Shown here piece by piece: positions 1 through 8,531 of a stretch of 10,267 bases of DNA. Source of the DNA: Synergistaceae bacterium (GTDB taxonomy: Bacteria > Synergistota > Synergistia > Synergistales > Aminobacteriaceae); contig JAFVEW010000257.1 of NCBI GenBank assembly GCA_017475805.1, positions 1 to 10,267 of the forward strand. Direction: 5' to 3'. Positions within the stretch are counted from its first letter, which is position 1. Each line of letters starts with the position of its first letter. The translations under genes and the position numbers were made by a program. The notes under the pieces were generated by a model, which saw only the letters and a program-made list of their open reading frames with translations, did not search any database and was not told the DNA's origin.

Positions 1-36
1 CGCGATTTTGAATCACTCATTGAAAAAAACTCCTTG

Positions 37-1416
37 TTACTTATTAAAAGTCTGATAATATCCGACGCCGATAATTATCAACATTATTACAGGCACAACG
101 TAAGTGAAGTAAGAGCGTAGAGCCTTCGGGAATTTCGCACCTGTTCCTAAGTCGGCTTCAGCAATAAAATTATCCCAGCCCCAGCCGTAACGGGTTACGC
201 AGAATAATAAATAAATTACCGAGCCTATCGGAAGTAAATTGTTGCTGACAATAAAGTCTTCTAAGTCAAGAACGCCTGAACTCGCTCCAAGAGGCTGGAA
301 AGCTGCCCAATCATTAAAGCCGAGAACGCATGGAATTGAGAAAACAAAAATTAAAATCGCCATTACAAGCGTTGATTTATGTCTTGACCAGTGCCAAGCG
401 TCCATAAAGCAGGCTACGATATTTTCAAAGACTGCGATAACTGTCGAGAGAGCCGCAAAGCTCATGAATAAGAAGAATAAAGCTCCCCAAATTCTACCGT
501 TAGGCATTTGATTAAACATGTTCGGCAATGTAACGAAAATTAATCCGGGACCCGCGTCGGGATTTATTCCGTAAGCAAAGCAAGCTGGGAAAATTATTAA
601 TCCTGCTGTCAAAGCTACGAAAGTATCAAGACCCGTTACTAAAATACTCTCGCCGAAAAGGCTGCGATCTTTTTCAATATAGCTTCCGAAAATTGCCATC
701 GAGCCTATACCAAGACTTAACGTGAAAAACGCTTGGCCTAATGCCGCGTATAAAGTCGTACCTAAGCCTTGAGAAAATAACTTATCGAAATCAGGCTTGA
801 GATAAAATTCGAGTCCTTTTCCAGCTCCTTCAAGCGTTACTGAACGAATGGCTAAGGCAATCATGATCATTAATAATCCAAGCATCATGATTTTCGTAAT
901 TCTTTCGACACCGTTACGAAGACCTAACCAGCATATATAAGCACCGATTAAAATTGCAATCGTCATCCATAAAATTAATTCTTTAGGGTCTGCTAAAAGG
1001 GCGTTGAAAAAGCCTCCGACAGCATCAGGGTCAAGCGTCGTGAATGTTCCCTTAGCTGAATAATAAGTATAAGCTAACATCCAGCCCGTTACAGTCGTGT
1101 AGAACATCATTAAAACGCAGTTGCCGATCCAACCCGCATAGCCCCATAAAGACCAAATTTTATTTTTAGGCTGTAAGACAGCGAACGACTGCGAAACACT
1201 TTGCTTTGAAGCTCTGCCGACCGCAAATTCCATGACCATGATCGGCATAGCAAATATTAATAAGAAAAGAATATAAATCAAAACGAAAGCCGCGCCGCCG
1301 TATTGACCTGTTATAAATGGAAATCTCCAAACGTTTCCAAGACCGATCGCACAGCCCGCCGACAAAAATATAAAGCCCAGACGGCTCGCGAAAGTCTCTC
1401 TTGAATTTTCAGGCAT
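37..1416 (-). CDS. Sodium-dependent transporter, neurotransmitter:sodium symporter (NSS/SNF) family
   Basis: This 459-residue integral membrane protein belongs to the LeuT/TyT1-type symporters, which import amino acids or related amines using the Na+ gradient. The family hallmark lies in the first membrane helix, where GLGNVWRFPF (about residues 25-34) contains the unwound segment; N28 matches a Na+-ligand asparagine and R31 the extracellular-gate arginine of LeuT. I count about 11 hydrophobic helices (roughly 13-34, 40-62, 88-115, 147-165, 170-195, 218-245, 255-280, a pair around 290-340, 350-370, 395-415, 435-455). Eleven rather than twelve helices is usual for short bacterial members. The start is supported by a GGAGGTG Shine-Dalgarno seven bases upstream of the ATG. 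The gene is separated from the ABC operon by 117 bp and has its own candidate promoter. The substrate cannot be deduced; family assignment is very secure. Confidence 0.96.
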   Translation of the reverse strand: MPENSRETFASRLGFIFLSAGCAIGLGNVWRFPFITGQYGGAAFVLIYILFLLIFAMPIMVMEFAVGRASKQSVSQSFAVLQPKNKIWSLWGYAGWIGNCVLMMFYTTVTGWMLAYTYYSAKGTFTTLDPDAVGGFFNALLADPKELILWMTIAILIGAYICWLGLRNGVERITKIMMLGLLMIMIALAIRSVTLEGAGKGLEFYLKPDFDKLFSQGLGTTLYAALGQAFFTLSLGIGSMAIFGSYIEKDRSLFGESILVTGLDTFVALTAGLIIFPACFAYGINPDAGPGLIFVTLPNMFNQMPNGRIWGALFFLFMSFAALSTVIAVFENIVACFMDAWHWSRHKSTLVMAILIFVFSIPCVLGFNDWAAFQPLGASSGVLDLEDFIVSNNLLPIGSVIYLLFCVTRYGWGWDNFIAEADLGTGAKFPKALRSYFTYVVPVIMLIIIGVGYYQTFNK

Positions 1417-1479
1417 AAAAAAACACCTCCGTAAAATTTAACGTGAAAAATTATAACATTCAGGAAATTTCACGGAGGT
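1417..1479 (-). promoter_or_regulatory. Leader stem-loop sequestering the symporter Shine-Dalgarno, followed by a T7 run
   Basis: Two arms at 1465-1479 and 1425-1439 form a 15-bp stem in the minus-strand RNA (ACCTCCGTGAAATTT pairing with AAATTTTACGGAGGT, all Watson-Crick except one G-U). The loop is 25 nt. The 3' arm contains the GGAGGT ribosome-binding site, and one G after the stem comes a run of seven T (1417-1423), directly before the ATG. It can therefore act as an intrinsic terminator for transcripts arriving from the ABC operon, or as a hairpin hiding the ribosome-binding site in such read-through RNA. A shorter alternative hairpin, CGTGAAA/TTTCACG (1468-1474 with 1442-1448), competes for the same 5' arm. 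T-rich SD-to-ATG spacers also occur at mgtE and the binding-protein gene, so the T run alone is weak evidence. The pairing is seen; the function is inferred. Confidence 0.6.
1450..1458 (-). promoter_or_regulatory. Extended -10 promoter candidate for the symporter gene
   Basis: On the minus strand TGTTATAAT gives a perfect TATAAT -10 (1450-1455) with the TGn extension. No good -35 hexamer stands 16-18 bp upstream, which extended -10 promoters tolerate. Transcription would start near 1442-1444, inside the loop of the leader stem-loop. This transcript would lack the 5' arm and leave the ribosome-binding site free. The prediction rests on one motif only. Confidence 0.45.
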
Positions 1480-1533
1480 TTATCACTAAATCATTTTTGA
1501 TTCTTAAAAATTTTTTTTATTAAATTTAATTCA

Positions 1534-2568
1534 TCAATTCTGAAAAACTAAATATTCATCAAAATCTAAATAAACTTCAGCACCGTTATAAAATTCGCCG
1601 CATGTCCGGCTCGGTGCAGTAACTCTGAAAACAGTTCCGTCAATATCAACCCGGCAGTCGTTAACGTCGCCTAAATAATATGACTGTTGAACTTTGCATT
1701 TTAATACTCCGCGCTCACGGTTAATCAAAATATTTTCAGGTCTTACTGCAACGACAACAGAGCCGCGTTTGTCGCCGTCGTATTTCATTTTTTGGCCGCC
1801 TTTGAACTCTATAAAATTCTCATTAGCGACGCCGTTTATGAAATTAATTCTGCCCACGAAATCTGCAACAAATTTATTCGCTGGATTTTTGTAAATATTA
1901 ATCGGCGAGTCAACCTGCTGAACTACACCGTGATTAAAGACTATAATTCTGTCGCTCATTGCCATTGCTTCGGTCTGGTCGTGAGTAACATATACGACGG
2001 TGATACCGAATTTTTTTTGAATATCTTTGATTTCAAAACGCATAGCCTCGCGTAATTTTGCGTCAAGATTGCTCAACGGCTCATCGAGTAAAAGAACGCT
2101 CGGATTTGAAACTAAGGCACGGCCAAGAGCAACTCTTTGCTGCTGACCGCCTGATAATTCATTAGGCATTCTGTTTATAAAAGGCGAGAGATGAACGGCC
2201 TCTAATATATTTTCGACGCGAGTTTTTATCTCGTTTCGTGAGACTTTTTGAATTTTCAACGGATATGCAACATTATCAAAAACATTCATGTGAGGCCATA
2301 CAGCATAAGACTGAAAGACCATGCCTATTCCGCGAAGATTAGGAGGAACAAAAACACCGTCTCTGCTTACAACTTTATCATCAATTTTAATTTCGCCCGA
2401 CGTCGGCTTTTCAAAGCCCGCTATCATTCGCAGCATTGTAGTCTTGCCGCAGCCTGACGGACCTAAGAGCGTTATAAATTCATGGTCATTAAAAAACTCG
2501 CTGAATTTTTGTATAACTTGAACGTTGTCATAAAATTTTGTGATGTTGCTTAATGTTATCGATGACAT
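1534..2568 (-). CDS. ABC importer ATPase subunit, Fe3+/polyamine (FbpC/PotA) type
   Basis: This 344-residue cytoplasmic ATPase powers the importer encoded upstream. All nucleotide-binding motifs are present: Walker A GPSGCGKTT (36-44), Q-loop Q86, signature LSGGQQQR (138-145), Walker B LLLDEP (159-164), D-loop SNLDA, and switch histidine in VTHDQ (H196). A C-terminal TOBE-like region of about 110 residues follows (VAVRPENILI near 270-280), typical of the COG3842/COG3839 group that serves Fe3+, spermidine, thiamine and phosphonate importers. The ATG lies only two bases after the permease stop, so translation is probably coupled. A GGAGA-like sequence lies rather far upstream, inside the permease end. 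The gene ends with TGATGA. The group's sequences do not settle the substrate; the neighbouring permease and binding protein favour ferric iron. Confidence 0.95.
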   Translation of the reverse strand: MSSITLSNITKFYDNVQVIQKFSEFFNDHEFITLLGPSGCGKTTMLRMIAGFEKPTSGEIKIDDKVVSRDGVFVPPNLRGIGMVFQSYAVWPHMNVFDNVAYPLKIQKVSRNEIKTRVENILEAVHLSPFINRMPNELSGGQQQRVALGRALVSNPSVLLLDEPLSNLDAKLREAMRFEIKDIQKKFGITVVYVTHDQTEAMAMSDRIIVFNHGVVQQVDSPINIYKNPANKFVADFVGRINFINGVANENFIEFKGGQKMKYDGDKRGSVVVAVRPENILINRERGVLKCKVQQSYYLGDVNDCRVDIDGTVFRVTAPSRTCGEFYNGAEVYLDFDEYLVFQN

Positions 2569-2570
2569 TA

Positions 2571-4277
2571 TTAAATCGAAAATTCTCCTTTCGTGAGTTT
2601 GTTTAATAACCAGTTCACGGCGATTACTAAAATCAAAATTCCCGTAGCTATCGCGCTTGCTGTCTGCTGGCTGTGATAAGTCTGATAAGTATAAAGTTCG
2701 TAGCCTATAGTCTTAGTATCAGTTGAATATAAAAGCGTCGACATTGTAAGCTCATAAAAGCTCGGCATAAAAATTAAAAACCAGCCTGCAACAACTGACG
2801 GAGCTATTAAAGGCAATGTAACGTCCCAAAAGCCTCGATGCCATTCAGCACCGGATATTAAAGCGGCCTCTTCTAATGACGGATGAATTTGACTCATTGC
2901 TGAAACTACAGTGCGCATACCCATTAATAAATATTTAATCATGTAGGCAATTATCATAATTGTAAGCGTGTTATAAATATTTATTCCGAAGCGTCCCGAC
3001 ATAGTCATAATCAAAGCTAAGGCTATTACAACGCTCGGCGTGCCGCTTCCTACAGTGATTAAAAAATCCGGGATATGACGCCCTTTTGCTTTCGTTCGAG
3101 TTAAAAGCCAAGCCATTACACACGAGATAGTAATTCCCGCTGTGGCTGCTACTGATGCGGCGATTAAACTGTTCTCAGCTGTCTTCAAAATACTTCCGCG
3201 CGTTAATAAGATATGCCAATATCGAGTCGTAAAGTTTTCAAGTGATAACGGTTTGCCTAAATTTTTTGTGAATGACGTCATAGCAACCGTTATGAACGGA
3301 ATAACTACGACTATAAGCGCGAATAAAGTTACTAAAATTGTTACAGGTATCCGCCATTTTCCAAGCTCAACGATATTAGGGCGTGTTGACTTTCCTGACA
3401 CGGTTATATACTGCTTTTTGCCGCAAATAAAAGTTGAAACATAAAGCACTACATTCGCAATTAACATTAATGAAACAGCGAGAGCCGTTGCATCGTTCAA
3501 ACCTTCAGGCGAGCCTACATAAACGTAATCTATAATTCTTGTCGTTATCGTATCAATCTGACCAGGCGCGCCGATTATCGAGGGTATTCCGTAACATGAC
3601 GCCGCCGACACAAATACTAATAAGCCTGCAGCAACTATCGAAGGCAGCATAATCGGAAAAGTTACGGTCATTACTGTTTTAAGCGGCGAAGCTCCTGAAA
3701 TTTTCGAGGCTTCTTCGAGCGACGGATCCATTTTTTCCATAGCTCTTGAAATTGTAATAAAAGCATATGGATAATAAAACGTCGTCAAAACCCAAGTTAA
3801 GCCGCCAAGCGTATAAATATTGAAAGGATTTTCGCTGAGGCCGAGCAAGTTTGCTAAAAACATATTCAGAGTTCCCACTCGCGGATTTAATAATCTCAGC
3901 CATGCCATAGCTCCGACATATGGCGGTACCATGTAGGTCATCACGAATAAAGTTCTGAAAAATTTTTTGCCGTAAAGGTCAGTCCTTCCGATGAGCCACG
4001 CTAAAGGAAACGCAATCATGACGCCGAAGACCATAGCAAGCCCGGCAGTGATTAAAGTATTTTTCAGAGCGTTCCAATTTAGAGCATACGAATAAATCCT
4101 TCGGAAAGTTTCAAGCGTGAAGCCGTTTTCTCCCCAAAAAGATTTGAAGACAAGCCAGCCCATCGGAAAAACATTAAAGAGCAATAAAAAAGCCGCTATT
4201 GCGAAAATCAAAGCAGCTTTGATATTTAAGAAGGAGTTAAGAAGCAGTTGAAGAGAAGTGTTTTTTTGTATTCGCAT
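2571..4277 (-). CDS. ABC importer permease, two fused transmembrane domains (FbpB/AfuB type)
   Basis: This 568-residue inner-membrane protein forms the translocation channel. It consists of two homologous halves of about six helices each, the architecture of FbpB, AfuB, ThiP and PhnU-like permeases, so one polypeptide supplies both membrane domains. Each half carries an EAA coupling loop that docks onto the ATPase: around 188-214 (EEASKISGASPLKTV) and around 469-495 (EEAALISGAEWHRG). Helices are evident near 20-45, 70-97, 110-130, 160-178, 205-230 and 262-285, with an equivalent set after residue 308. The gene starts 18 bp after the binding-protein stop, with a modest purine-rich ribosome-binding site (GTGAAGA), and ends two bases before the ATPase gene. 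Length is normal for the family and no lesion is seen. Substrate is inferred only from family: Fe3+ most likely, thiamine or aminoethylphosphonate possible. Confidence 0.95.
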   Translation of the reverse strand: MRIQKNTSLQLLLNSFLNIKAALIFAIAAFLLLFNVFPMGWLVFKSFWGENGFTLETFRRIYSYALNWNALKNTLITAGLAMVFGVMIAFPLAWLIGRTDLYGKKFFRTLFVMTYMVPPYVGAMAWLRLLNPRVGTLNMFLANLLGLSENPFNIYTLGGLTWVLTTFYYPYAFITISRAMEKMDPSLEEASKISGASPLKTVMTVTFPIMLPSIVAAGLLVFVSAASCYGIPSIIGAPGQIDTITTRIIDYVYVGSPEGLNDATALAVSLMLIANVVLYVSTFICGKKQYITVSGKSTRPNIVELGKWRIPVTILVTLFALIVVVIPFITVAMTSFTKNLGKPLSLENFTTRYWHILLTRGSILKTAENSLIAASVAATAGITISCVMAWLLTRTKAKGRHIPDFLITVGSGTPSVVIALALIMTMSGRFGINIYNTLTIMIIAYMIKYLLMGMRTVVSAMSQIHPSLEEAALISGAEWHRGFWDVTLPLIAPSVVAGWFLIFMPSFYELTMSTLLYSTDTKTIGYELYTYQTYHSQQTASAIATGILILVIAVNWLLNKLTKGEFSI

Positions 4278-4295
4278 TCTTCACATCTTCACTAT

Positions 4296-5300
4296 TTATT
4301 TCTTAATTTTAGCTTCAAAATTTGTGCGAATTTCCGTGCGGTCTCTTAAACAATTTTCCCAATTAACCGGCATTGAAGTTTTAATTATATCGGCAGTGTT
4401 AATCGAGTCATAAGGGATTGCGGGCGGATTTTTCAAAACAGAGTGCATCCAGCCTTTTACGATATAGCTTTGACCTTCCGGCGATAAGAACCAGTCCGTA
4501 AGCTCTTCGCAAATTTTTGAATTTCCGTGAGCACTCCACTTGTCATTTACTGTCATAATCGGCGAAGGAACGCAGATAGCTCCGTCTTCAGGATAAATTA
4601 CAGAAAGAGGGCTGTCTTCTTCTTCACGTTTTTTCAAAACGGATTCTTCTAAAATCATAATGACTTTGCATTCGCCCGTTTCAAGTTTCGTGAGAGCCAC
4701 TGAGCCTGACTCGACCATCGGCTTATTGTCGCCTAATGTATCAAAATATTCGTAGCCGTATTTATCTTTTAATGCCGACATAGCAACGAGCGCGCTGCCT
4801 GCTGTCAACGGGTTAGGCATCGAAATTAATCCCTTAAGTGAAGTATCTTCGGCAAACTCTTTGAATGACTTTGGCAAATTTTCTTTATTAAATTTTTCTG
4901 GATTATAAGCCAAAACCATATTCAAATTTCTAACGGGATACCAGTAGCCTTCGGGGTCATATTCGAGAGCGATATTTTCAGCTTCTTTGCTGATATAAGG
5001 GTGCAAAATTCCTGCTGCTTTTAATTCGAGAGCATATGAAGGATCTGCAACCATGAGCATATCACAGCCGAGTTTTTTTGTCTCACGTTCAGCAGCTATT
5101 TTTGCCTGAAGAGTTCCTGTGCCGCCGTAGAAAAATTCAATATCATAATCCGGGAATTTTTCGCGCATTGTTTTCGTCATGGCCTCGATAATGTCTTCGT
5201 ACATCGAAGTATAAATCGAAACTCTGGGCTTAGGTGCGGCGTACGCAACACTCGAAAGCGCAATTAAAAACACTAAGAGAAGTAAAATAAATTTTTTCAT
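4296..5300 (-). CDS. Periplasmic ABC substrate-binding protein, AfuA/FbpA (COG1840) type
   Basis: The 334-residue secreted protein should capture the ligand for the adjacent permease and ATPase. It begins with a classical signal peptide: KK, a hydrophobic core at 4-18, and cleavage after AYA (residue 21). There is no cysteine at the cleavage site, so it is soluble periplasmic rather than a lipoprotein, which argues for a diderm host. The mature start VSIYTSMYEDIIEAM, the GGTGTLQAKIAAE segment (about 60-72) and the D-L/M-V-AD-S pattern near 80-90 are typical of iron(III)/AfuA-like binding proteins. The ATG is preceded by GGGAGGAA with a T-rich spacer. A TATAAT-like hexamer lies at 5339-5344 just after the mgtE stop, but I see no matching -35. 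Ligand residues cannot be assigned confidently from sequence alone, so iron remains an inference. Confidence 0.92.
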   Translation of the reverse strand: MKKFILLLLVFLIALSSVAYAAPKPRVSIYTSMYEDIIEAMTKTMREKFPDYDIEFFYGGTGTLQAKIAAERETKKLGCDMLMVADPSYALELKAAGILHPYISKEAENIALEYDPEGYWYPVRNLNMVLAYNPEKFNKENLPKSFKEFAEDTSLKGLISMPNPLTAGSALVAMSALKDKYGYEYFDTLGDNKPMVESGSVALTKLETGECKVIMILEESVLKKREEEDSPLSVIYPEDGAICVPSPIMTVNDKWSAHGNSKICEELTDWFLSPEGQSYIVKGWMHSVLKNPPAIPYDSINTADIIKTSMPVNWENCLRDRTEIRTNFEAKIKK

Positions 5301-5346
5301 AAAGAAAAATTCCTCCCAATTAAAATTTCTTAGCGATAATTATATA

Positions 5347-6705
5347 CTATGCTCCAACACTCATGACTTTGCTGGCGACCATGAAGTACATTGTTAAACT
5401 TCCGGCGTCAACTATCGTCGTAACAATCGGCGCGGCCATTAAAGCAGGGTCAAATCCGCAAGCCTTAGCTAATAACGGCAGCATTCCTCCGATTGTCTGA
5501 GCAAAAATTACTGTTGCGAATAAACTTATTCCGACGGTCAAAGAAAGCAGAAAATCTCCGCTCATTGCGTATTTATAAGCAAAATTCACGATTGCAAGAC
5601 CTCCGCCGACCATTAAACTAACTCGAATTTCTTTTGAAAGAACTTTGAGAGCGTCAAAAATTTTAAGTTCTCCGACAGCAATTCCGCGAATTACGAGCGT
5701 TGAAGACTGCGATCCTGCGTTGCCGCCTATGTCCATTAACATTGGAATAGCCGCGATTAAAGCAGGCAAAGCCGCAAAAACTGATTGATAATGAGTGATA
5801 ATTTGTCCCGATAAAGTCGCTGAAATCATTAAGACCATTAGCCAAATAACACGCTTTTTGGCGAGTTCAACAACTCCCATTGAAAGATAAGGCTCATCGA
5901 TAGGTAAGATAGCGGCCATTTTATGGAAATCTTCCGTGCTTTCTTCTTCTAAGACTTCCATAGCGTCGTCGACCGTTACAATGCCGACTAAATGATTTTG
6001 AGAATCAACGACAGGAATTGCCATAAAGTCATATTTTTGGAAAAGTTCCGTAACTTTTTCGCGGTCATCGTTAGTATTTACACTTACAATATTCGTATCG
6101 GTCATAATATCAGCGATTTTATCAGCATATTGCGATAATAACATCGTCCTGACGGTAACAACGCCGATTAAAATTCCTTTCGGGTCAGTTACGTAGCAAG
6201 TATAAAGAGTTTCCTTGTCCGTTCCGACTTCTCGAATATGCTTGAAAGACTGCTCGACGTTCATATCAGGCTTAAGCGAAATATATTCAGTGGTCATTAT
6301 GCTTCCGGCGGAGTCTTCTTGATATTGAAGGAGCTGATTAATTCCGCGTCTCGTTTCAGGGCTTGCACTCTCTAAAACTCTTTTAACGACGTCGGCGGGA
6401 AGTTCCTCGACTAAGTCAGCGGCGTCATCTAAGAATAATTCATCGACTATTCGTCCAAGCTCTGAGCCTGTTAATTGCGTTACTAAGGCTTCTTTAGCGT
6501 CAGGATTTAAGTGAGCGAAGACCTCAGCAGCTACATCTCGTCCTAATATCCTGAATAAAATCACGCTCTGCTCCGGCTCGAGTCCTTCTAAAATGTCGGC
6601 CAAGTCGGCGTCATTCATATCTTCGGTGATAGCTTTAAGCTCGCGAATATTTTTAGCTTCGATTAAAGATTTAATTTCGTCTTTGATTTCTTCTAAGTCT
6701 CTCAT
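5347..6705 (-). CDS. mgtE: Magnesium transporter/channel MgtE
   Basis: This 452-residue protein has the full MgtE layout. A charged alpha-superhelical N domain (about 1-130) senses cytoplasmic Mg2+. Two CBS domains follow (about 133-195 and 200-255; YISLKPDMNV and the GIVTVDDAMEVL end), then a connecting helix and five membrane helices (about 285-450). The pore region retains DIGGNAGSQSS (325-335) and the APIVTTIVDAG segment, where D433 matches the Mg2+-selectivity aspartate of the Thermus protein (D432). Mg2+ uptake is therefore very likely, gated by Mg2+ binding between the CBS and N domains. A GGAGGAA ribosome-binding site precedes the ATG. The gene begins 26 bp after the radical SAM stop, so both are probably cotranscribed. 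The gap is too short for an M-box riboswitch. Confidence 0.97.
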   Translation of the reverse strand: MRDLEEIKDEIKSLIEAKNIRELKAITEDMNDADLADILEGLEPEQSVILFRILGRDVAAEVFAHLNPDAKEALVTQLTGSELGRIVDELFLDDAADLVEELPADVVKRVLESASPETRRGINQLLQYQEDSAGSIMTTEYISLKPDMNVEQSFKHIREVGTDKETLYTCYVTDPKGILIGVVTVRTMLLSQYADKIADIMTDTNIVSVNTNDDREKVTELFQKYDFMAIPVVDSQNHLVGIVTVDDAMEVLEEESTEDFHKMAAILPIDEPYLSMGVVELAKKRVIWLMVLMISATLSGQIITHYQSVFAALPALIAAIPMLMDIGGNAGSQSSTLVIRGIAVGELKIFDALKVLSKEIRVSLMVGGGLAIVNFAYKYAMSGDFLLSLTVGISLFATVIFAQTIGGMLPLLAKACGFDPALMAAPIVTTIVDAGSLTMYFMVASKVMSVGA

Positions 6706-6731
6706 GAAAAAATTTCCTCCGTCCTCACGAT

Positions 6732-8516
6732 TTAGGAGATTTTACCATTTTTGACGCATTTTAAGCCGCACGCAGCACAACCCGAATAGCAATCCGTTGT
6801 TAATTTGCCGTCATAGGCGCGATGACGTTCACGGAGCAAAAATTCTTTTGTCAATCCGACGTTTATAAAATCCCAAGAGAGTTTTTCGCTCTCGTCTCGT
6901 TCCCGTGTGAAACTTTCAGGGTCAAGTCCGCAAAATTCAAAGGCATCGAGCCATCTTTGCAAGTTAAAATATTCCGTCCAGCTGTCGAAACGCGCGCCTG
7001 TCTGCCATGCTCTTAAAATTACGCCCGAAGTTCGTTTGTCGCCGCGAGATAAAACGCCCTCTAAAAAAGTTTGCTCCGGCTCATGATAAGCGATTGATAA
7101 ATTTCTGTCATGAATTTGAGATTTAATTCGACGGCCTTTTTCTTGAAGTTCTAAAATTGAATTTTGTTTTTCCCATTGAAAAGGCGTGTGAGCTTTAGGG
7201 ACAAAACCTGAGACACTGACACTGACGCTAGCTCTTTTCCGTCCCATAGCGCGGCCAAGTTTCAGAGTCCTATACGAAATTTCAGCGATTGCGTCTAAAT
7301 CTTCATCTGTTTCGGTCGGCAAGCCCATCATAAAATATAATTTAACTCGTTCCCAGCCGCGAGAAAAAATTTCGTTGAGGCATTTTATAATCATGTCTTC
7401 GTTAATGCCTTTATTAATAACGTCGCGGAGTCTTTGAGTTCCTGCTTCGGGAGCGAAAGTTATTCCGCCGTGCTTTGAACGCAAGCCCTCTAATTTTTCA
7501 GCGAGGCCGATTGAGAAGCCGTCCATTCTTAAACTCGGAAGACTTAATTTAGCTCGTCGTTCATTAAGTGTCGGCGAGAGTTCATCAATTAAATTTTCAA
7601 TTCCGTAATAATCGCACGACGCAAGCGACAATAATCCGATTTCTTCCCAGCCTGTTGAATTAATGATGTTAAGGATTGAATTTTTAGCCTCGTTTAATTC
7701 ACGCGAACGAACAGGGCGGCCGACCATTCCGGCTTGACAAAAACGACAGCCTCGTCCGCAGCCTCTAAATAATTCAACGGCGGCTCTATCGTGAACGATA
7801 TTAACGCTCGGAACAATCATTGAATTAAACGTGAAAAATTTTTCGCTTACCTGACGCTCTATTACTTGGCCTTCCTGAAAATATAAGGGAACATAAAAAC
7901 CTGGAAGTTTTGAAATTAATTCTAATTTTTCGCTGCGTTTTAAGTTTTTAATTTCTCCAAATAAATTTAATAACGGCGGCAATAAAGCCTCAGCTTCACC
8001 GATGCAAAAGACATCTATAAATTCACTCAAAACTTCGGGAGTATAAGCTCCGTAGCCTCCGGCGATTATTACGGGGGCGTCTTCTTTTCGGTCTTGAGAT
8101 TTTAATTCGAGGCCAGCTAAATCAATCACCGTTAAAATATTCGTGTAAGCTGTCTCATGCGGCAAAGTAAACGCAATAATGTCAAAATCTTTTAACGGCT
8201 TTTTATTTTCAATCGAAGTCAGTGGCGTTTGAGTTTCTCTCATTAAATTTTCCATATCTGGCCATGAACAATAAGCACGGTCGGCAATGTAATTTTTATT
8301 TAATGAATTTATAAATCCTTCTATGATTTGAAAGCCGTAATAACTCATGCCTGTTTCGTAAACGTCAGGAAACGCAAGACAAATTTTTAATTTTGCCTCG
8401 TCCCATGCAACTTTTTTATAAGGCCGCCACTCACTTCCGCAATAACGCGACGGTCTTGATACTTGCGACATTAAATTCCATTCAGGGGAGTCAAATTCTT
8501 CAAAATTAAATTTCAT
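6732..8516 (-). CDS. B12-binding-domain radical SAM protein, TIGR03960-like
   Basis: This 594-residue iron-sulfur enzyme has unknown reaction. The N-terminal half (about 40-190) resembles a cobalamin-binding-like fold domain, with a DxxETGM-type opening and IAGGYGAYTPEVL near 151-163. The radical SAM core follows, with the [4Fe-4S] motif C253-x3-C257-x2-C260 inside FRGCGRGCRFCQAG. The SAM-contacting GITFAPEAGT (351-360) and the YFMMGLPTETDEDL stretch (394-407) are also present. The C-terminus ends in a second cysteine cluster (C576, C580, C583, C587) that could hold another cluster or metal. In several clostridia this family is fused to, or followed by, a DUF2344/TIGR03936 partner near ribosomal L21 genes; no such domain or neighbour is seen here. 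The ATG follows a GAAAGG site that begins just after the restriction pseudogene stop, 15 bp upstream. Family membership is secure, function is not. Confidence 0.9.
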   Translation of the reverse strand: MKFNFEEFDSPEWNLMSQVSRPSRYCGSEWRPYKKVAWDEAKLKICLAFPDVYETGMSYYGFQIIEGFINSLNKNYIADRAYCSWPDMENLMRETQTPLTSIENKKPLKDFDIIAFTLPHETAYTNILTVIDLAGLELKSQDRKEDAPVIIAGGYGAYTPEVLSEFIDVFCIGEAEALLPPLLNLFGEIKNLKRSEKLELISKLPGFYVPLYFQEGQVIERQVSEKFFTFNSMIVPSVNIVHDRAAVELFRGCGRGCRFCQAGMVGRPVRSRELNEAKNSILNIINSTGWEEIGLLSLASCDYYGIENLIDELSPTLNERRAKLSLPSLRMDGFSIGLAEKLEGLRSKHGGITFAPEAGTQRLRDVINKGINEDMIIKCLNEIFSRGWERVKLYFMMGLPTETDEDLDAIAEISYRTLKLGRAMGRKRASVSVSVSGFVPKAHTPFQWEKQNSILELQEKGRRIKSQIHDRNLSIAYHEPEQTFLEGVLSRGDKRTSGVILRAWQTGARFDSWTEYFNLQRWLDAFEFCGLDPESFTRERDESEKLSWDFINVGLTKEFLLRERHRAYDGKLTTDCYSGCAACGLKCVKNGKIS

Positions 8517-8531
8517 AATAAAAACCTTTCT

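Noticed and set aside
1480..1533. Intrinsic terminator directly after the ABC ATPase gene
   Set aside because: Only short AT palindromes (for example AATCA/TGATT) are seen and none is followed by a suitable T run on the minus strand. The stronger stem lies further on at 1425-1479.
3679..3903. Short minus-strand frame inside the permease gene
   Set aside because: It is an out-of-frame reading of the permease coding sequence, without its own ribosome-binding site.
5301..5346. Riboswitch or terminator between mgtE and the binding-protein gene
   Set aside because: The gap is 46 bp, with only a six-pair A/T stem around the ribosome-binding site, too short for a known riboswitch and too weak for a terminator.
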